This document shows positions 25,131 through 35,404 of a stretch of DNA of 64,000 bases, piece by piece. Below the pieces are notes generated by a model that made no database searches, was not told where the DNA came from, and saw only the letters and a program-made list of their open reading frames with translations. How positions within the stretch are numbered: the first letter of the stretch is position 1; the number at the start of each line of letters is the position of its first letter. The translations under genes and the position numbers were made by a program. This stretch comes from Sulfuritalea sp. (GTDB lineage Bacteria > Pseudomonadota > Gammaproteobacteria > Burkholderiales > Rhodocyclaceae): the NCBI GenBank assembly GCA_016716965.1, contig JADJUP010000033.1, positions 22,966 through 86,965 on the forward strand. The letters are read 5' to 3'.

Positions 25131-26833
25131 CGCGCATCGCCATCCGCGACGTACCGCCACACGCCACCTGGGCGCTAGAACAGGGCGGCATCCACCCTTT
25201 GCTGGCGCGCCTCTACGCCGCGCGCGGAATCCGTGCCGCGGAGGAACTCGACGCGCGCAGCAGCGCCCTGCTCTCCCCCGACCGACTCAAGGGAACCAGC
25301 GAGGCGGCAGTGCTGCTCGCCGATGCCATCGCCGCGCGCCGCAAGATGCTGATCGTCGCCGACTACGACTGCGACGGCGCCACGGGCTGCGCGGTCGGCC
25401 TGCGCGCGCTGCGCATGATGGGCGCCACGGTCGACTACCTGGTCCCCGACCGATTCACGCTCGGCTACGGGCTCTCGCCCGAAGTCGCCCGGCTCGCCGC
25501 CGAACGCGCACCGGACCTGGTCATCACCGTCGACAACGGCATCGCCAGCGTCGAGGGCGTGGCGGAACTGCGCCGGCGCGGCATCGCTACCCTGATCACC
25601 GACCACCACCTGCCGGCCGATGCTTCCTGCGGCGGATTGCCCGCCGCGGACGTCATCGTCAATCCCAACCAGCCGGGCTGCGATTTTCCGAGCAAGGCGC
25701 TGGCCGGCGTCGGCGTGATGTTCTACGTGATGCTGGCCTTGCGCGCCGAACTGCGCCGGCGCGGCACCTATGCCACGCAGGACGAACCCAACCTGGCCGG
25801 CCTGCTCGACCTGGTCGCCCTGGGCACCGTCGCCGACGTCGTGCCGCTCGACCGCAACAACCGCATCCTGGTCACCCAGGGCCTCGCGCGCATCCGCGGC
25901 GGCCGCATGCAGGCCGGCATCGCCGCGCTGCTGGCCATCGCCGGGCGCGATCCGGCCCGCGCCGCCACCTTCGACCTCGGCTTCGCCATCGGCCCGCGGC
26001 TCAATGCCGCCGGCCGGCTGGCCGACATGTCGCTCGGCATCGAGTGCCTGGTCACCGACGATCCCGCGCGCGCGCTCAACATCGCGCAGCAGCTCGACGC
26101 CATCAACCGCGAACGGCGCGCGATCGAAGCCGACATGCGCGACGACGCCGAGCTGTTGCTGGCCACCGTGGACGCCGGCGACCGGGCCAGCCTCACGCTG
26201 TTCGACCAGGGCTGGCACCAGGGCGTGATCGGCATCCTGGCCGGCCGCATCAAGGAAAAGCTGCACCGCCCGACCTTCGCCTTCGCGCGCGGCAACCCCG
26301 GCGAACTCAAGGCCTCCGGCCGCTCGATCCCGGGCCTGCACCTGCGTGATGCCCTCGACCTGGTCGCCAAGCGCCACCCCGACCTGCTGCTGCGCTTCGG
26401 CGGCCACGCCGCCGCCGCGGGCCTGACGTTGCGCGAAGAGCGACTCGCCGATTTCGAGGCAGCCTTCGAGCAGGTCTGCCGCGAACTCATTTCGCCGGCG
26501 CAGCTGACCCGCACCCTGGAAACCGACGGCCCGCTCGAATCCGGCTACTACTCGCTCGATGCCGTGCGCATGATGCAGCAGGAGGTCTGGGGCCAGGCCT
26601 TCCCGGCGCCGGTGTTCGCCGACCGCTTCGAGGTGCTGAGCCAGCGCATCCTCAAGGACAAGCACCTCAAGCTCAAGCTGCGCAAGGGCAAGCAGAACTT
26701 CGATGCGATCCAGTTCAATTTCGCCGAGGCCGCCGCTCCGGACCACATCCATGCCGCCTTCCGCGTCGACATCAACGAATGGAACGGACGCCAGACCGTG
26801 CAGCTGTTGCTGGAGCATTTCGAACCGGGCTGA
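25127..26833 (+). CDS. recJ: Single-strand DNA exonuclease RecJ
   Basis: 568 residues from the ATG at 25127. DHH-family motifs: VADYDCDGATGCAVG (motif I), TVDNGIAS (II), TDHHLPAD (III, DHH), the DHHA1 domain with FGGHAAAAGL, then the OB-like C-terminal domain. RecJ degrades 5' ends in recombination and mismatch repair. Coupled to the upstream gene by a four-base overlap. Confidence 0.96.
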   Translation: MTRIAIRDVPPHATWALEQGGIHPLLARLYAARGIRAAEELDARSSALLSPDRLKGTSEAAVLLADAIAARRKMLIVADYDCDGATGCAVGLRALRMMGATVDYLVPDRFTLGYGLSPEVARLAAERAPDLVITVDNGIASVEGVAELRRRGIATLITDHHLPADASCGGLPAADVIVNPNQPGCDFPSKALAGVGVMFYVMLALRAELRRRGTYATQDEPNLAGLLDLVALGTVADVVPLDRNNRILVTQGLARIRGGRMQAGIAALLAIAGRDPARAATFDLGFAIGPRLNAAGRLADMSLGIECLVTDDPARALNIAQQLDAINRERRAIEADMRDDAELLLATVDAGDRASLTLFDQGWHQGVIGILAGRIKEKLHRPTFAFARGNPGELKASGRSIPGLHLRDALDLVAKRHPDLLLRFGGHAAAAGLTLREERLADFEAAFEQVCRELISPAQLTRTLETDGPLESGYYSLDAVRMMQQEVWGQAFPAPVFADRFEVLSQRILKDKHLKLKLRKGKQNFDAIQFNFAEAAAPDHIHAAFRVDINEWNGRQTVQLLLEHFEPG

Positions 26834-26866
26834 GTCGTTCCGCGAGGCACACACGTGCCCCCGGCC

Positions 26867-29800
26867 TCAGCTTGCAGTCATCAACTCCGCAAAAATGTCG
26901 TCAGCCGGCCCCGGCGCGCCGAACAGGTTGCCCTGGTAGGCATGACAACCCTTGGCCGCCAGGAACCGCCGCTGTGCTTCGGTTTCCACGCCTTCGGCGA
27001 TGACCGCGAGGCCGAGGCTCTGGCCGAGCCCGATGATGGTGCTGGCAATCACCGCATCATTGGCATCCTTGAGCACATCGTGGACAAAGGAATAATCGAT
27101 CTTCAACTCATCAAGCGGCAAACGCTTCAGGTAGAGCAGCGACGAATACCCCGTGCCGAAGTCGTCGAGGGAAAAACTCAAGCCCTCCGCCTTCAGCACC
27201 GTCATCTTGGCCACCACTTCCTCGATGTCCTGCAGCAGAACGCTCTCGGTCACTTCCAGCTTGAGTCGCCGCGGATTGGCACCGGTTTCCTGCAGCACAT
27301 CGATGACCTGTTCGACGAAATCCGGCTGGTGAAACTGACGGCCGCTGACGTTCACCGCAATCGTGAGCCGGGCAAGATCCTCGTGCCGCGACCATACCGC
27401 GAGCTGGCGACAGGCGGCCTCCAGCACCCAGCGTCCCAGCGGCACGATGAGGCGGGTTTCCTCCGCCTGCCGGATGAATTCCGCCGGATGAACCATGCCA
27501 CGCACTGGATGGCGCCAGCGCACCAGCGCTTCAACTCCCGTCGTGAGCCCCACCGTGTCGACCTGGCGCTGGAAATGCAGCACGAACTGGCCCTCGGCCA
27601 CAGCCCGCCGCAGGTCGGCATCCAGGGCGGCGCGGGCCGACACCGCCGCCTGCATTTCGGGATCGAAGAAGCGCAGCGCATTGCGACCGGCAGCCTTGGC
27701 CTGGTACATCGCCGTATCGGCGCGCTTCATCAATTCATCAACGGAATGGGACTGGTCGCGGAACAGGGTGATGCCGATGCTCGAGGTGCACTGGTAGCTG
27801 CGAGTGTCGAGATCGCCACCGGCAGGGTGAAGGTCGAGCAGATAGGGTTCGCCGAGCGCCGCCTGGATCTTGACCGCCACGCTCTCCACCTGCATCGCGG
27901 CAAGCGCTTCCGGATCGAGGTCTTCCAGGATGATCACGAACTCGTCGCCACCGAGGCGGGCGACGGTATCGACCTCCCGGATGCAGGCTGCCAGGCGCGC
28001 GGCAACTTCGACCAGGAACTGGTCACCGACATCGTGGCCCAGGCTGTCGTTCAGGGTCTTGAAATCGTCGAGGTCGAACAGCATCAACGCGCCATGCCGG
28101 CCATGCCGAGCGCTGGTGGCCAGCGCCTGCTTGAGGCGTTCGAGCATCAGGCGACGGTTGGGCAGGCCGGTCAGTGCGTCGTAGAAGGCCAGGTGCCGGA
28201 TCTCGTCCTCTGCCGCCTTGCGTTGCGTAATGTCGGAGAAGGTACCGACATAGTGAGTAACGCTGCCGCGCCGGCCCTTTACGGCGGTGACGCCGAGCCA
28301 ACCCGGATAAATCTCGCCGCTCTTGCGCCGATTCCAGATTTCGCCGCACCAGGTTCCGCTGTCGCTGATGCTGCTCCACATGGACTCGTAAAAGCTGCGA
28401 TCGTGGTGGCGCGACTTGAGGATCCTCGGCGTCCTGCCGACAACGTCCTCCGGGCTGTAGCCGGTAATCTCGCAAAAGGCACGATTGACACGCAGGATGT
28501 TCATGTCGGCGTCGGTAATCATCACGCCATCCTGCGATTCGAAGGTGATCGCGGCGATCCGCAGATCCTCCTCGGCACGTTTGCGCTCTGAAATGTCGAT
28601 GAAACTGGCGCGGATCAGCTTCCGATCCACCGCCGGCAGCCTGACCACGCGCATTTCACAGCGCACCAGATCGCCCTGAATGGTACGAATGGTCCGATCG
28701 AATGAAATCTGGCCTCCGCCGAGAGCGCGTTCCACCATCTCGCGGACGAGATCGACGGCTGACTTCCCCGCGAACAGGCCCGTGGGATAGAAGCGCTCCA
28801 TTGGCCCGGCCAGCAGTGCCTCGCGTTCGCAACCAAAGAGCTTTTCGGCCTGCACGTTGGCGTCCACCAGTCGATCGCGATCGACGTCATACACGATGAT
28901 CGCATCCGGCGCCTGCTCGACCAGGACGCGGAACCGTGCTTCACTTTCGCGCAGGGATTGCGTCATTTTCTCCGCCAGACGTCGCGCGTGATCCCGGTTC
29001 GTGGCAAACGACCAGGCGATGGTGAACAGCAGCATGCTTGTCAGCAGGCCTCCGGCCAGCACCTGAGTCGAACGGGTCATGAAGGCCGTCGGCTGCGGCT
29101 GGCTGGCATAGCTCACGGCCCACTGCTGGCCACCAATCTGCAAGGTCTCTTCATGCACGAATTTCGCCGGCAGTTGCTCCTTCGCATCACCACCGTAAAG
29201 AAGTTGCTCCGGACCGGAATTGCCGCCGTCGCGAATGGTGAGTGCAACGGCGCGCGGAGCTCGCTTGAGGAAATCGGCCATAAGCGTCGGCATGTGCAGC
29301 GTGCCCAGCACATACCCTTGCAGCGCTGCGCCGGAGGCCGGTATAACCGGCAGCATCATGGAAAACGCCGCATCCGGCACGCCCCCCGCTTCGGCGGCGA
29401 ACGCGAACCTGCCGGAAATCGAAGGGCCGCCGGTCTCGCGCGCGCGTTGCAGGGAATCCCGCCACCGGGCATCCAGCCGCAGGTCGCGGCCAAGCAATTC
29501 GCGGTTGAAGCCGGCGTCGGGTTCCGCCAGGACATACAGCACCTGTTCCTCGCCATGCCGTACCGCATCGCGTCCGCCGACAGCACGCGCAAAACCCAGC
29601 CCCCGGATTGCGGGATAGTTCCGTTCCAGGCCAAGGCCGGCAACGAAGTTGCGCCATTCCTCACGCGTGACCTTGCGGCCGGAAGCAAACAGCGCAGCCG
29701 CAGCCTGCAGGGTTCGCGCGTGGTCGAGCACATGATTCTCGAATTCGGACCGGACCCGCTCGACCTCGGCATCGAAGTCGCGCCGCTGCTGGCGCTCGAT

Positions 29801-29935
29801 GTCCTCGCGGGTGTGGCTCCAGGCCAGCAGCGTCAATGCCAGGGCGCAAACCAGCGCAAGCCATGCCGGCCAGAGATCCGCCCGCGATCTCATCGATCCG
29901 GCATCGTCTGGCAGGGTGAAGTCTCTGGGGGTCAT
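26867..29935 (-). CDS. CHASE-PAS-PAS-GGDEF-EAL signalling protein (c-di-GMP turnover)
   Basis: 1022 residues. One membrane helix near 22-40, a periplasmic CHASE domain (about 70-270; NYPAIRGLGFA), a second helix near 290-310, two PAS domains (about 330-450 and 460-575), a GGDEF domain with intact RLGGDEF at 661-667, and an EAL domain with intact EAL at 802-804 and DDFGTGYSS. Both catalytic motifs are intact, so it could make or break c-di-GMP. ATG at 29935; a second ATG 14 codons later is possible. Single gene between recJ and prfC, transcribed against both. Confidence 0.93.
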   Translation of the reverse strand: MTPRDFTLPDDAGSMRSRADLWPAWLALVCALALTLLAWSHTREDIERQQRRDFDAEVERVRSEFENHVLDHARTLQAAAALFASGRKVTREEWRNFVAGLGLERNYPAIRGLGFARAVGGRDAVRHGEEQVLYVLAEPDAGFNRELLGRDLRLDARWRDSLQRARETGGPSISGRFAFAAEAGGVPDAAFSMMLPVIPASGAALQGYVLGTLHMPTLMADFLKRAPRAVALTIRDGGNSGPEQLLYGGDAKEQLPAKFVHEETLQIGGQQWAVSYASQPQPTAFMTRSTQVLAGGLLTSMLLFTIAWSFATNRDHARRLAEKMTQSLRESEARFRVLVEQAPDAIIVYDVDRDRLVDANVQAEKLFGCEREALLAGPMERFYPTGLFAGKSAVDLVREMVERALGGGQISFDRTIRTIQGDLVRCEMRVVRLPAVDRKLIRASFIDISERKRAEEDLRIAAITFESQDGVMITDADMNILRVNRAFCEITGYSPEDVVGRTPRILKSRHHDRSFYESMWSSISDSGTWCGEIWNRRKSGEIYPGWLGVTAVKGRRGSVTHYVGTFSDITQRKAAEDEIRHLAFYDALTGLPNRRLMLERLKQALATSARHGRHGALMLFDLDDFKTLNDSLGHDVGDQFLVEVAARLAACIREVDTVARLGGDEFVIILEDLDPEALAAMQVESVAVKIQAALGEPYLLDLHPAGGDLDTRSYQCTSSIGITLFRDQSHSVDELMKRADTAMYQAKAAGRNALRFFDPEMQAAVSARAALDADLRRAVAEGQFVLHFQRQVDTVGLTTGVEALVRWRHPVRGMVHPAEFIRQAEETRLIVPLGRWVLEAACRQLAVWSRHEDLARLTIAVNVSGRQFHQPDFVEQVIDVLQETGANPRRLKLEVTESVLLQDIEEVVAKMTVLKAEGLSFSLDDFGTGYSSLLYLKRLPLDELKIDYSFVHDVLKDANDAVIASTIIGLGQSLGLAVIAEGVETEAQRRFLAAKGCHAYQGNLFGAPGPADDIFAELMTAS

Positions 29936-30068
29936 TGGCGTCCAGCGCTGGAATGCGCGCGGGCGATTTTACACGGTCACGCCAATGACATGAACTTTGC
30001 CGCCAAAGCAGTGCGGCGACCGTGCGCCATGCCCCCGCGGGCACGCCAACGCTTCGCCCCTGGCGCCG

Positions 30069-30074
30069 TATAAT
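30069..30074 (+). promoter_or_regulatory. -10 box of prfC
   Basis: A perfect TATAAT 33 bp before the prfC start codon. The -35 region (CCAACG) is poor. Confidence 0.5.
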
Positions 30075-30106
30075 CGCGGCCCCATCGCACCGACTGACCC
30101 TCTGCC

Positions 30107-31682
<1,576 letters not shown>

Positions 31683-31746
31683 GCGGTTCCACGAGTACGC
31701 GAACCTGGGTTGTCATCCGGCGTCGTAGCGCCGGAAGTCGTCTGGG

Positions 31747-32595
31747 TCAGATGCCCGGGTGCGTCGGATGTCCGGCAAAAAACAGCACTCGCCGCACATA
31801 GGCCTGCGTTTCAGGGAACGGCGGAATCCCCTGATAACGATCCACGGTCCCTTCGCCAGCGTTGTAGGCAGCCAGGACGAGCGCCCAGTCGCCGTCAAAA
31901 CGTGCCTTGAGCCAACGCAAATAGGCAAGCCCGCCGCGGATGTTCGACTCGGGATCGAAGGCGTCGGCAACGCCGAAGCGTTCCTGCGTGCCGGGGATGA
32001 GTTGCATCACGCCCTGGGCATTCTTGGGGGATACCGCCTGCGCATCCAGGTTCGACTCCGCCATCGCAACCGCCAGCGCGATTCGTACATCGACGCCACT
32101 GCGTTTGGCATGGTGGCGTATCAGGTTGGCGACACGACGCCGCGTCGGCGATAGGCCGGCCAGATAGCCGTCAAGGTCGAAGGACTCGGCTATTTCAGCG
32201 ACTTCCAGCTTGCTGCAATCGCCGTCGAGGGGCGCAAAGGGAACGGATTCGTCGAAGTAGTCGATCGCGCCATGGTGGCCCAACTGCACGGCCTGGGCGA
32301 GGTAGGCATTGGCCAGCGCAGGATTGCGCAAATGGGCCGGACCGCGGGCCAGGACGCGCCCGATGCGAAAGAAGCCCTCGGCACTGCCGGTGATCGCGGC
32401 ATCGCAGTACAGGCGAATCGCCAGCGGCGCATTGCGCCGGATGCCGACGCCCATTTCGGCTGCCAGGCCCTGCTCCAGCGCCGCTATCGCGCGCGGCGCT
32501 TCGAGTTCCGGTGTCTGGGCGCGCGCCGCGCCACCGGCCAGGCCAAGGACGCAGGCGAACAGCAGATAACATATTTGGAGGGCGGCGAGTCTCAC
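31747..32595 (-). CDS. Lytic transglycosylase with Sel1-like repeats
   Basis: 282 residues from a GTG at 32595. Signal peptide ends near ARAQT. Residues about 35-130 contain Sel1/TPR-like helices (AIRLYCDAAITGSAEGFFRIGRVLA, LANAYLAQAVQLGHHGA). The C-terminal SLT domain has the catalytic Glu in AVAMAESNLDAQAVSPKNAQGVMQLIPGT and the closing AAYNAGEGTV. It should cleave peptidoglycan in the periplasm. It converges with prfC. Confidence 0.9.
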   Translation of the reverse strand: MRLAALQICYLLFACVLGLAGGAARAQTPELEAPRAIAALEQGLAAEMGVGIRRNAPLAIRLYCDAAITGSAEGFFRIGRVLARGPAHLRNPALANAYLAQAVQLGHHGAIDYFDESVPFAPLDGDCSKLEVAEIAESFDLDGYLAGLSPTRRRVANLIRHHAKRSGVDVRIALAVAMAESNLDAQAVSPKNAQGVMQLIPGTQERFGVADAFDPESNIRGGLAYLRWLKARFDGDWALVLAAYNAGEGTVDRYQGIPPFPETQAYVRRVLFFAGHPTHPGI

Positions 32596-32621
32596 CCGCC
32601 AAGGTTAACTCACTTCGCGGC

Positions 32622-34244
32622 CTACTTCACGGCGCTCAGGCGCTTCACCCCGGCGACAAAGCGCTGCAGGGTGTCGGACAGCACGCCGCGAGGGATAGTC
32701 ACCTCGATCAACTGGAAGCGGCCGCGCGTCGCCATGGCGCGGTCGAGGGCCGCCTTGAGTTCGGCGCGAGTGGCAACCCTGACGCCATCTCCGCCCATGC
32801 CGGCCGCCATTTCGGCATAGCCCCAGTGGCCAAGGTCGTTGAACGAGGACTCGGGCTGGAAGGTGCGCAGCATTTCCCAACTGGCGTTGTTGAACAGCAG
32901 CACGATCGGATCCCAGCCATAGCGCCGGCAATTGCCGAGTTCCCAGCCGGTCATCTGGAAGGCGCCGTCGCCGACCAGGATCAGCGGCCGCTGCCCGGTC
33001 GCCGCCTGCAGTCCCAGCCCGGCCGGTACGCCGTAACCCATGGTGGCGTAGTAGCCCGGCGCCACCAGCGCGGTGTGCTCGATCTCCATCGCGGTGAACA
33101 GGCAATCCCCCATGTCGGAAGCGATCGGCATCTTTCCATGCGTTGCCATCAGATCGTTCACGGCGGTCGCGATGTCGGTCGGCGTAATGCCAGCCGCATC
33201 CGCCGCCATGCCCCGCGGATAGACCGGGCGGCGCACCGCGAGCGGCTTGTCCGGCCCCGTCACGCGCCGCAACAGGCCGTCGACCAGCGCCGCCAGCGGC
33301 AACTCGGGATAGACGTGGTGGCCCAGGGTGACGCGGCCATCCAGCGCCTGTATGGTCTTGCGCAAGTCGATCTTGGTTTCCGAAACGGCGAAATTGGTGT
33401 CGCAGACGATCTCGCCGAGCAGGAACAGGCCGTCGGAGCCCTCCACCAATTGCGTCACTTCCGGCAGGCCGGCGACGCCCATGTAGGTGCCGAACAGCGG
33501 CGCATCGTGCTCGGCAAGCAGGCCGCGGCCCATGAAACTGGTGACCACCGGCAAGCCGAGGCGGCGCGCCAGCAATGCGACCTTTTCCTCGAGGTCGTAA
33601 CGCCGCACCTCCACCCCGGCCATCAACACCGGCGACTGCGCCTGCGCCAGGCGCGACAGGATTTCATCGACGCAGGCCTCGAGCGCATCCTGGTCCACCG
33701 CCCGCGGTGCCTCGCGCAACACCGGCGCGCAGGGCAGGTTCACCATGTCGCGCGGAATCTCGATGTACACCGGTTCCGAATTGCGCAGGCAGTTCGCCAG
33801 CACCCGCGCGATGTCGGCCGGGGCCCGCGCCACGTCATCCAGCTTGACCTGGTCGCAAGTGATCTCGCGGAACATCTGGAACTGCGAATCCAGCGTCTTG
33901 GCCTGATGGTGCAGCAGCAAGCCGGAGCGCGCCTCGCCCTTGCCCGGCCCGCCGGAGAGCACCACCAGCGGTGACTTCTCGGCATAGGCGGCGGCGACGG
34001 CATTGACCATGTTCAGCGCACCGGCGCCATAGGTCACGGCGGCGACGCCAAGCCCGAGGTGGGCGCGCGCCGACGCGTCGGCGGCGAAGCCGACGCCCGG
34101 CTCGTGCGACAGGGTGTACAGCGGCAGGATCTGCGACTGCTCGATGACGCGGAAATAGGGAAGGGCGAAATCGCCGGGGATGCCGAATATCTGGCGGGCG
34201 CCATGATCCTTCAGCGCGTGAAGCAGGGATTCGACGAGGTTCAT
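32622..34244 (-). CDS. Thiamine-diphosphate decarboxylase, phenylpyruvate/indolepyruvate type
   Basis: 540 residues from the ATG at 34244 (MNLVESLLHALKDHGARQIFG). Catalytic Glu48 in LSHEPGVGFAAD; thiamine-diphosphate site GDGAFQ (425-427) with the matching NN at 452-453. The length and the HE/GDG pattern fit 2-keto acid decarboxylases; the best fit is phenylpyruvate or indolepyruvate decarboxylase, giving phenylacetaldehyde or indoleacetaldehyde. The divergent Lrp regulator and the AOR operon 18 kb away fit a role in anaerobic phenylalanine breakdown. Pyruvate- or benzoylformate-type activity is not excluded. Confidence 0.8.
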   Translation of the reverse strand: MNLVESLLHALKDHGARQIFGIPGDFALPYFRVIEQSQILPLYTLSHEPGVGFAADASARAHLGLGVAAVTYGAGALNMVNAVAAAYAEKSPLVVLSGGPGKGEARSGLLLHHQAKTLDSQFQMFREITCDQVKLDDVARAPADIARVLANCLRNSEPVYIEIPRDMVNLPCAPVLREAPRAVDQDALEACVDEILSRLAQAQSPVLMAGVEVRRYDLEEKVALLARRLGLPVVTSFMGRGLLAEHDAPLFGTYMGVAGLPEVTQLVEGSDGLFLLGEIVCDTNFAVSETKIDLRKTIQALDGRVTLGHHVYPELPLAALVDGLLRRVTGPDKPLAVRRPVYPRGMAADAAGITPTDIATAVNDLMATHGKMPIASDMGDCLFTAMEIEHTALVAPGYYATMGYGVPAGLGLQAATGQRPLILVGDGAFQMTGWELGNCRRYGWDPIVLLFNNASWEMLRTFQPESSFNDLGHWGYAEMAAGMGGDGVRVATRAELKAALDRAMATRGRFQLIEVTIPRGVLSDTLQRFVAGVKRLSAVK

Positions 34245-34364
34245 GCAAGGCATCCTGTGGCGTGGCAATGGACGAATTCTCACGCGAATTCCGCGCAATT
34301 GGCGTTCATTCACCAGGCTGCATTGGCATTATCATGCATGTTTTGTGCGCCAACGAGACATTTC
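34245..34364. promoter_or_regulatory. Divergent control region of decarboxylase and Lrp genes
   Basis: A 120-bp gap between two divergent starts. It holds two GAATTC words 12 bp apart (34274-34279 and 34286-34291) and an AT-rich stretch before the Lrp start. An Lrp-type protein usually binds near its own gene, so this is the likely operator for both genes. Confidence 0.45.
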
Positions 34365-34892
34365 ATGCCAGCCATCACCATTGACCGCTACGACCTGACG
34401 CTGCTCGACGCCATCCAGCGCGACGGCCTCGCCACCCATGCCGCGCTGGGCGAGATGGTGCATCTATCGGCCTCGCAGATCAGCCGCCGCCTGCAACGCC
34501 TTTCCGAGATCGGCATCATCGCCGGCCATGCCGCGCTACTCGACCCGGCGGCCATCGGACTCGGCGTCACCGCCTTCGCCCACGTCACGCTGGAACGCCA
34601 CGGCAAGACCCAGTCGGATGCTTTTGAAAGCGCCGCCGCCGCGCTGCCCGAAGTTCTCGACTGCTACGCCGTCAGCGGCGATGCCGACTACCTGCTGCGC
34701 ATCGTCGCGCCCGACCTGCCGGCCTTCTCGGAAGTCATGATGAAGCGCGTGCTGCGTCTGCCCGGCGTGGCCCAGGTCAAGACCCACATCGCGTTGCAGA
34801 AAGTCAAGCAGTCGCACGTACTGCCGCTCGACCACCTGACCCAGCCGGCAAAGGCGCGCCCACAACTGCGTTATGCCGGCGGCAACACATGA
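34365..34892 (+). CDS. Lrp/AsnC-family transcriptional regulator
   Basis: 175 residues from the ATG at 34365. N-terminal winged HTH (YDLTLLDAIQRDGLATHAALGEMVHLSASQISRRLQRLSEIGII), then a RAM/ligand domain (LDCYAVSGDADYLLRIVAPDLPAFSEVMMKRVLRLPGV) that binds amino acids and drives octamer formation. It probably controls the divergent decarboxylase gene in response to phenylalanine or a related amino acid. The stop overlaps the next gene (ATGA at 34889-34892). Confidence 0.92.
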   Translation: MPAITIDRYDLTLLDAIQRDGLATHAALGEMVHLSASQISRRLQRLSEIGIIAGHAALLDPAAIGLGVTAFAHVTLERHGKTQSDAFESAAAALPEVLDCYAVSGDADYLLRIVAPDLPAFSEVMMKRVLRLPGVAQVKTHIALQKVKQSHVLPLDHLTQPAKARPQLRYAGGNT

Positions 34893-35113
34893 AGCTGGCC
34901 CGCCTCTGGCAACCGCGCAACCCGGCCTTCTGGCTGATGATCGTGCTCAACCTGCTGTCGACGCTGCTGGCCTGGGTAACCCGAACCTACGCCCTGACTC
35001 CCGTGGCAATGCTGGTCGTTGCCGGCTTCGCCACCGGCAATGCGCTGCTCGGCCTGCGGTTGATCTGGGTACTGATGCGGGATGAACCGTCCGGAACCGG
35101 ACCTGAAGGCTGA
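34889..35113 (+). CDS. Small two-helix membrane protein coupled to the Lrp gene
   Basis: 74 residues: a short basic start (MKLARLWQPRNP), two membrane helices (about 13-32 and 38-62) joined by a short loop, and an acidic tail. No known family recognised. Translational coupling to the Lrp regulator is unusual and suggests a linked function. Confidence 0.65.
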   Translation: MKLARLWQPRNPAFWLMIVLNLLSTLLAWVTRTYALTPVAMLVVAGFATGNALLGLRLIWVLMRDEPSGTGPEG

Positions 35114-35404
35114 ACCGACGGCGCCGAGTGCAACCCCGAAGACCAAATCTGCTGCTCGCCGCTTTCAGGATTGGTGGAGAACCCGCGAGATCTGCGTCTT
35201 TCGCGCCGGCCAGAAGCTGCCTGTCGCAGAAAGGTAGGTAATAGGCAGCAATGCAGCGGAGTAATAAACGCTCGCGCGGTAGGTCGTATCGAAGCGCTGA
35301 CTTTCGAAATCAGACCATACCCAACAATTGACGCCTCCACCCGGCCTCAGGCACACTCCGCAGGTTCAGTTTTTTCCCCATCATTGACCAGGTGCCAGCA
35401 GTAA
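35114..35404. other. Gene-free 291-bp stretch before the kinase gene
   Basis: No ORF with a plausible start fills it. It must hold the promoter of the kinase gene; the only suggestive word is TTGACG near 35329, without a matching -10. Confidence 0.4.

Noticed and set aside
25175..26854. A 559-codon open frame opposite recJ.
   Set aside because: Antisense shadow; recJ has all its motifs on the other strand.
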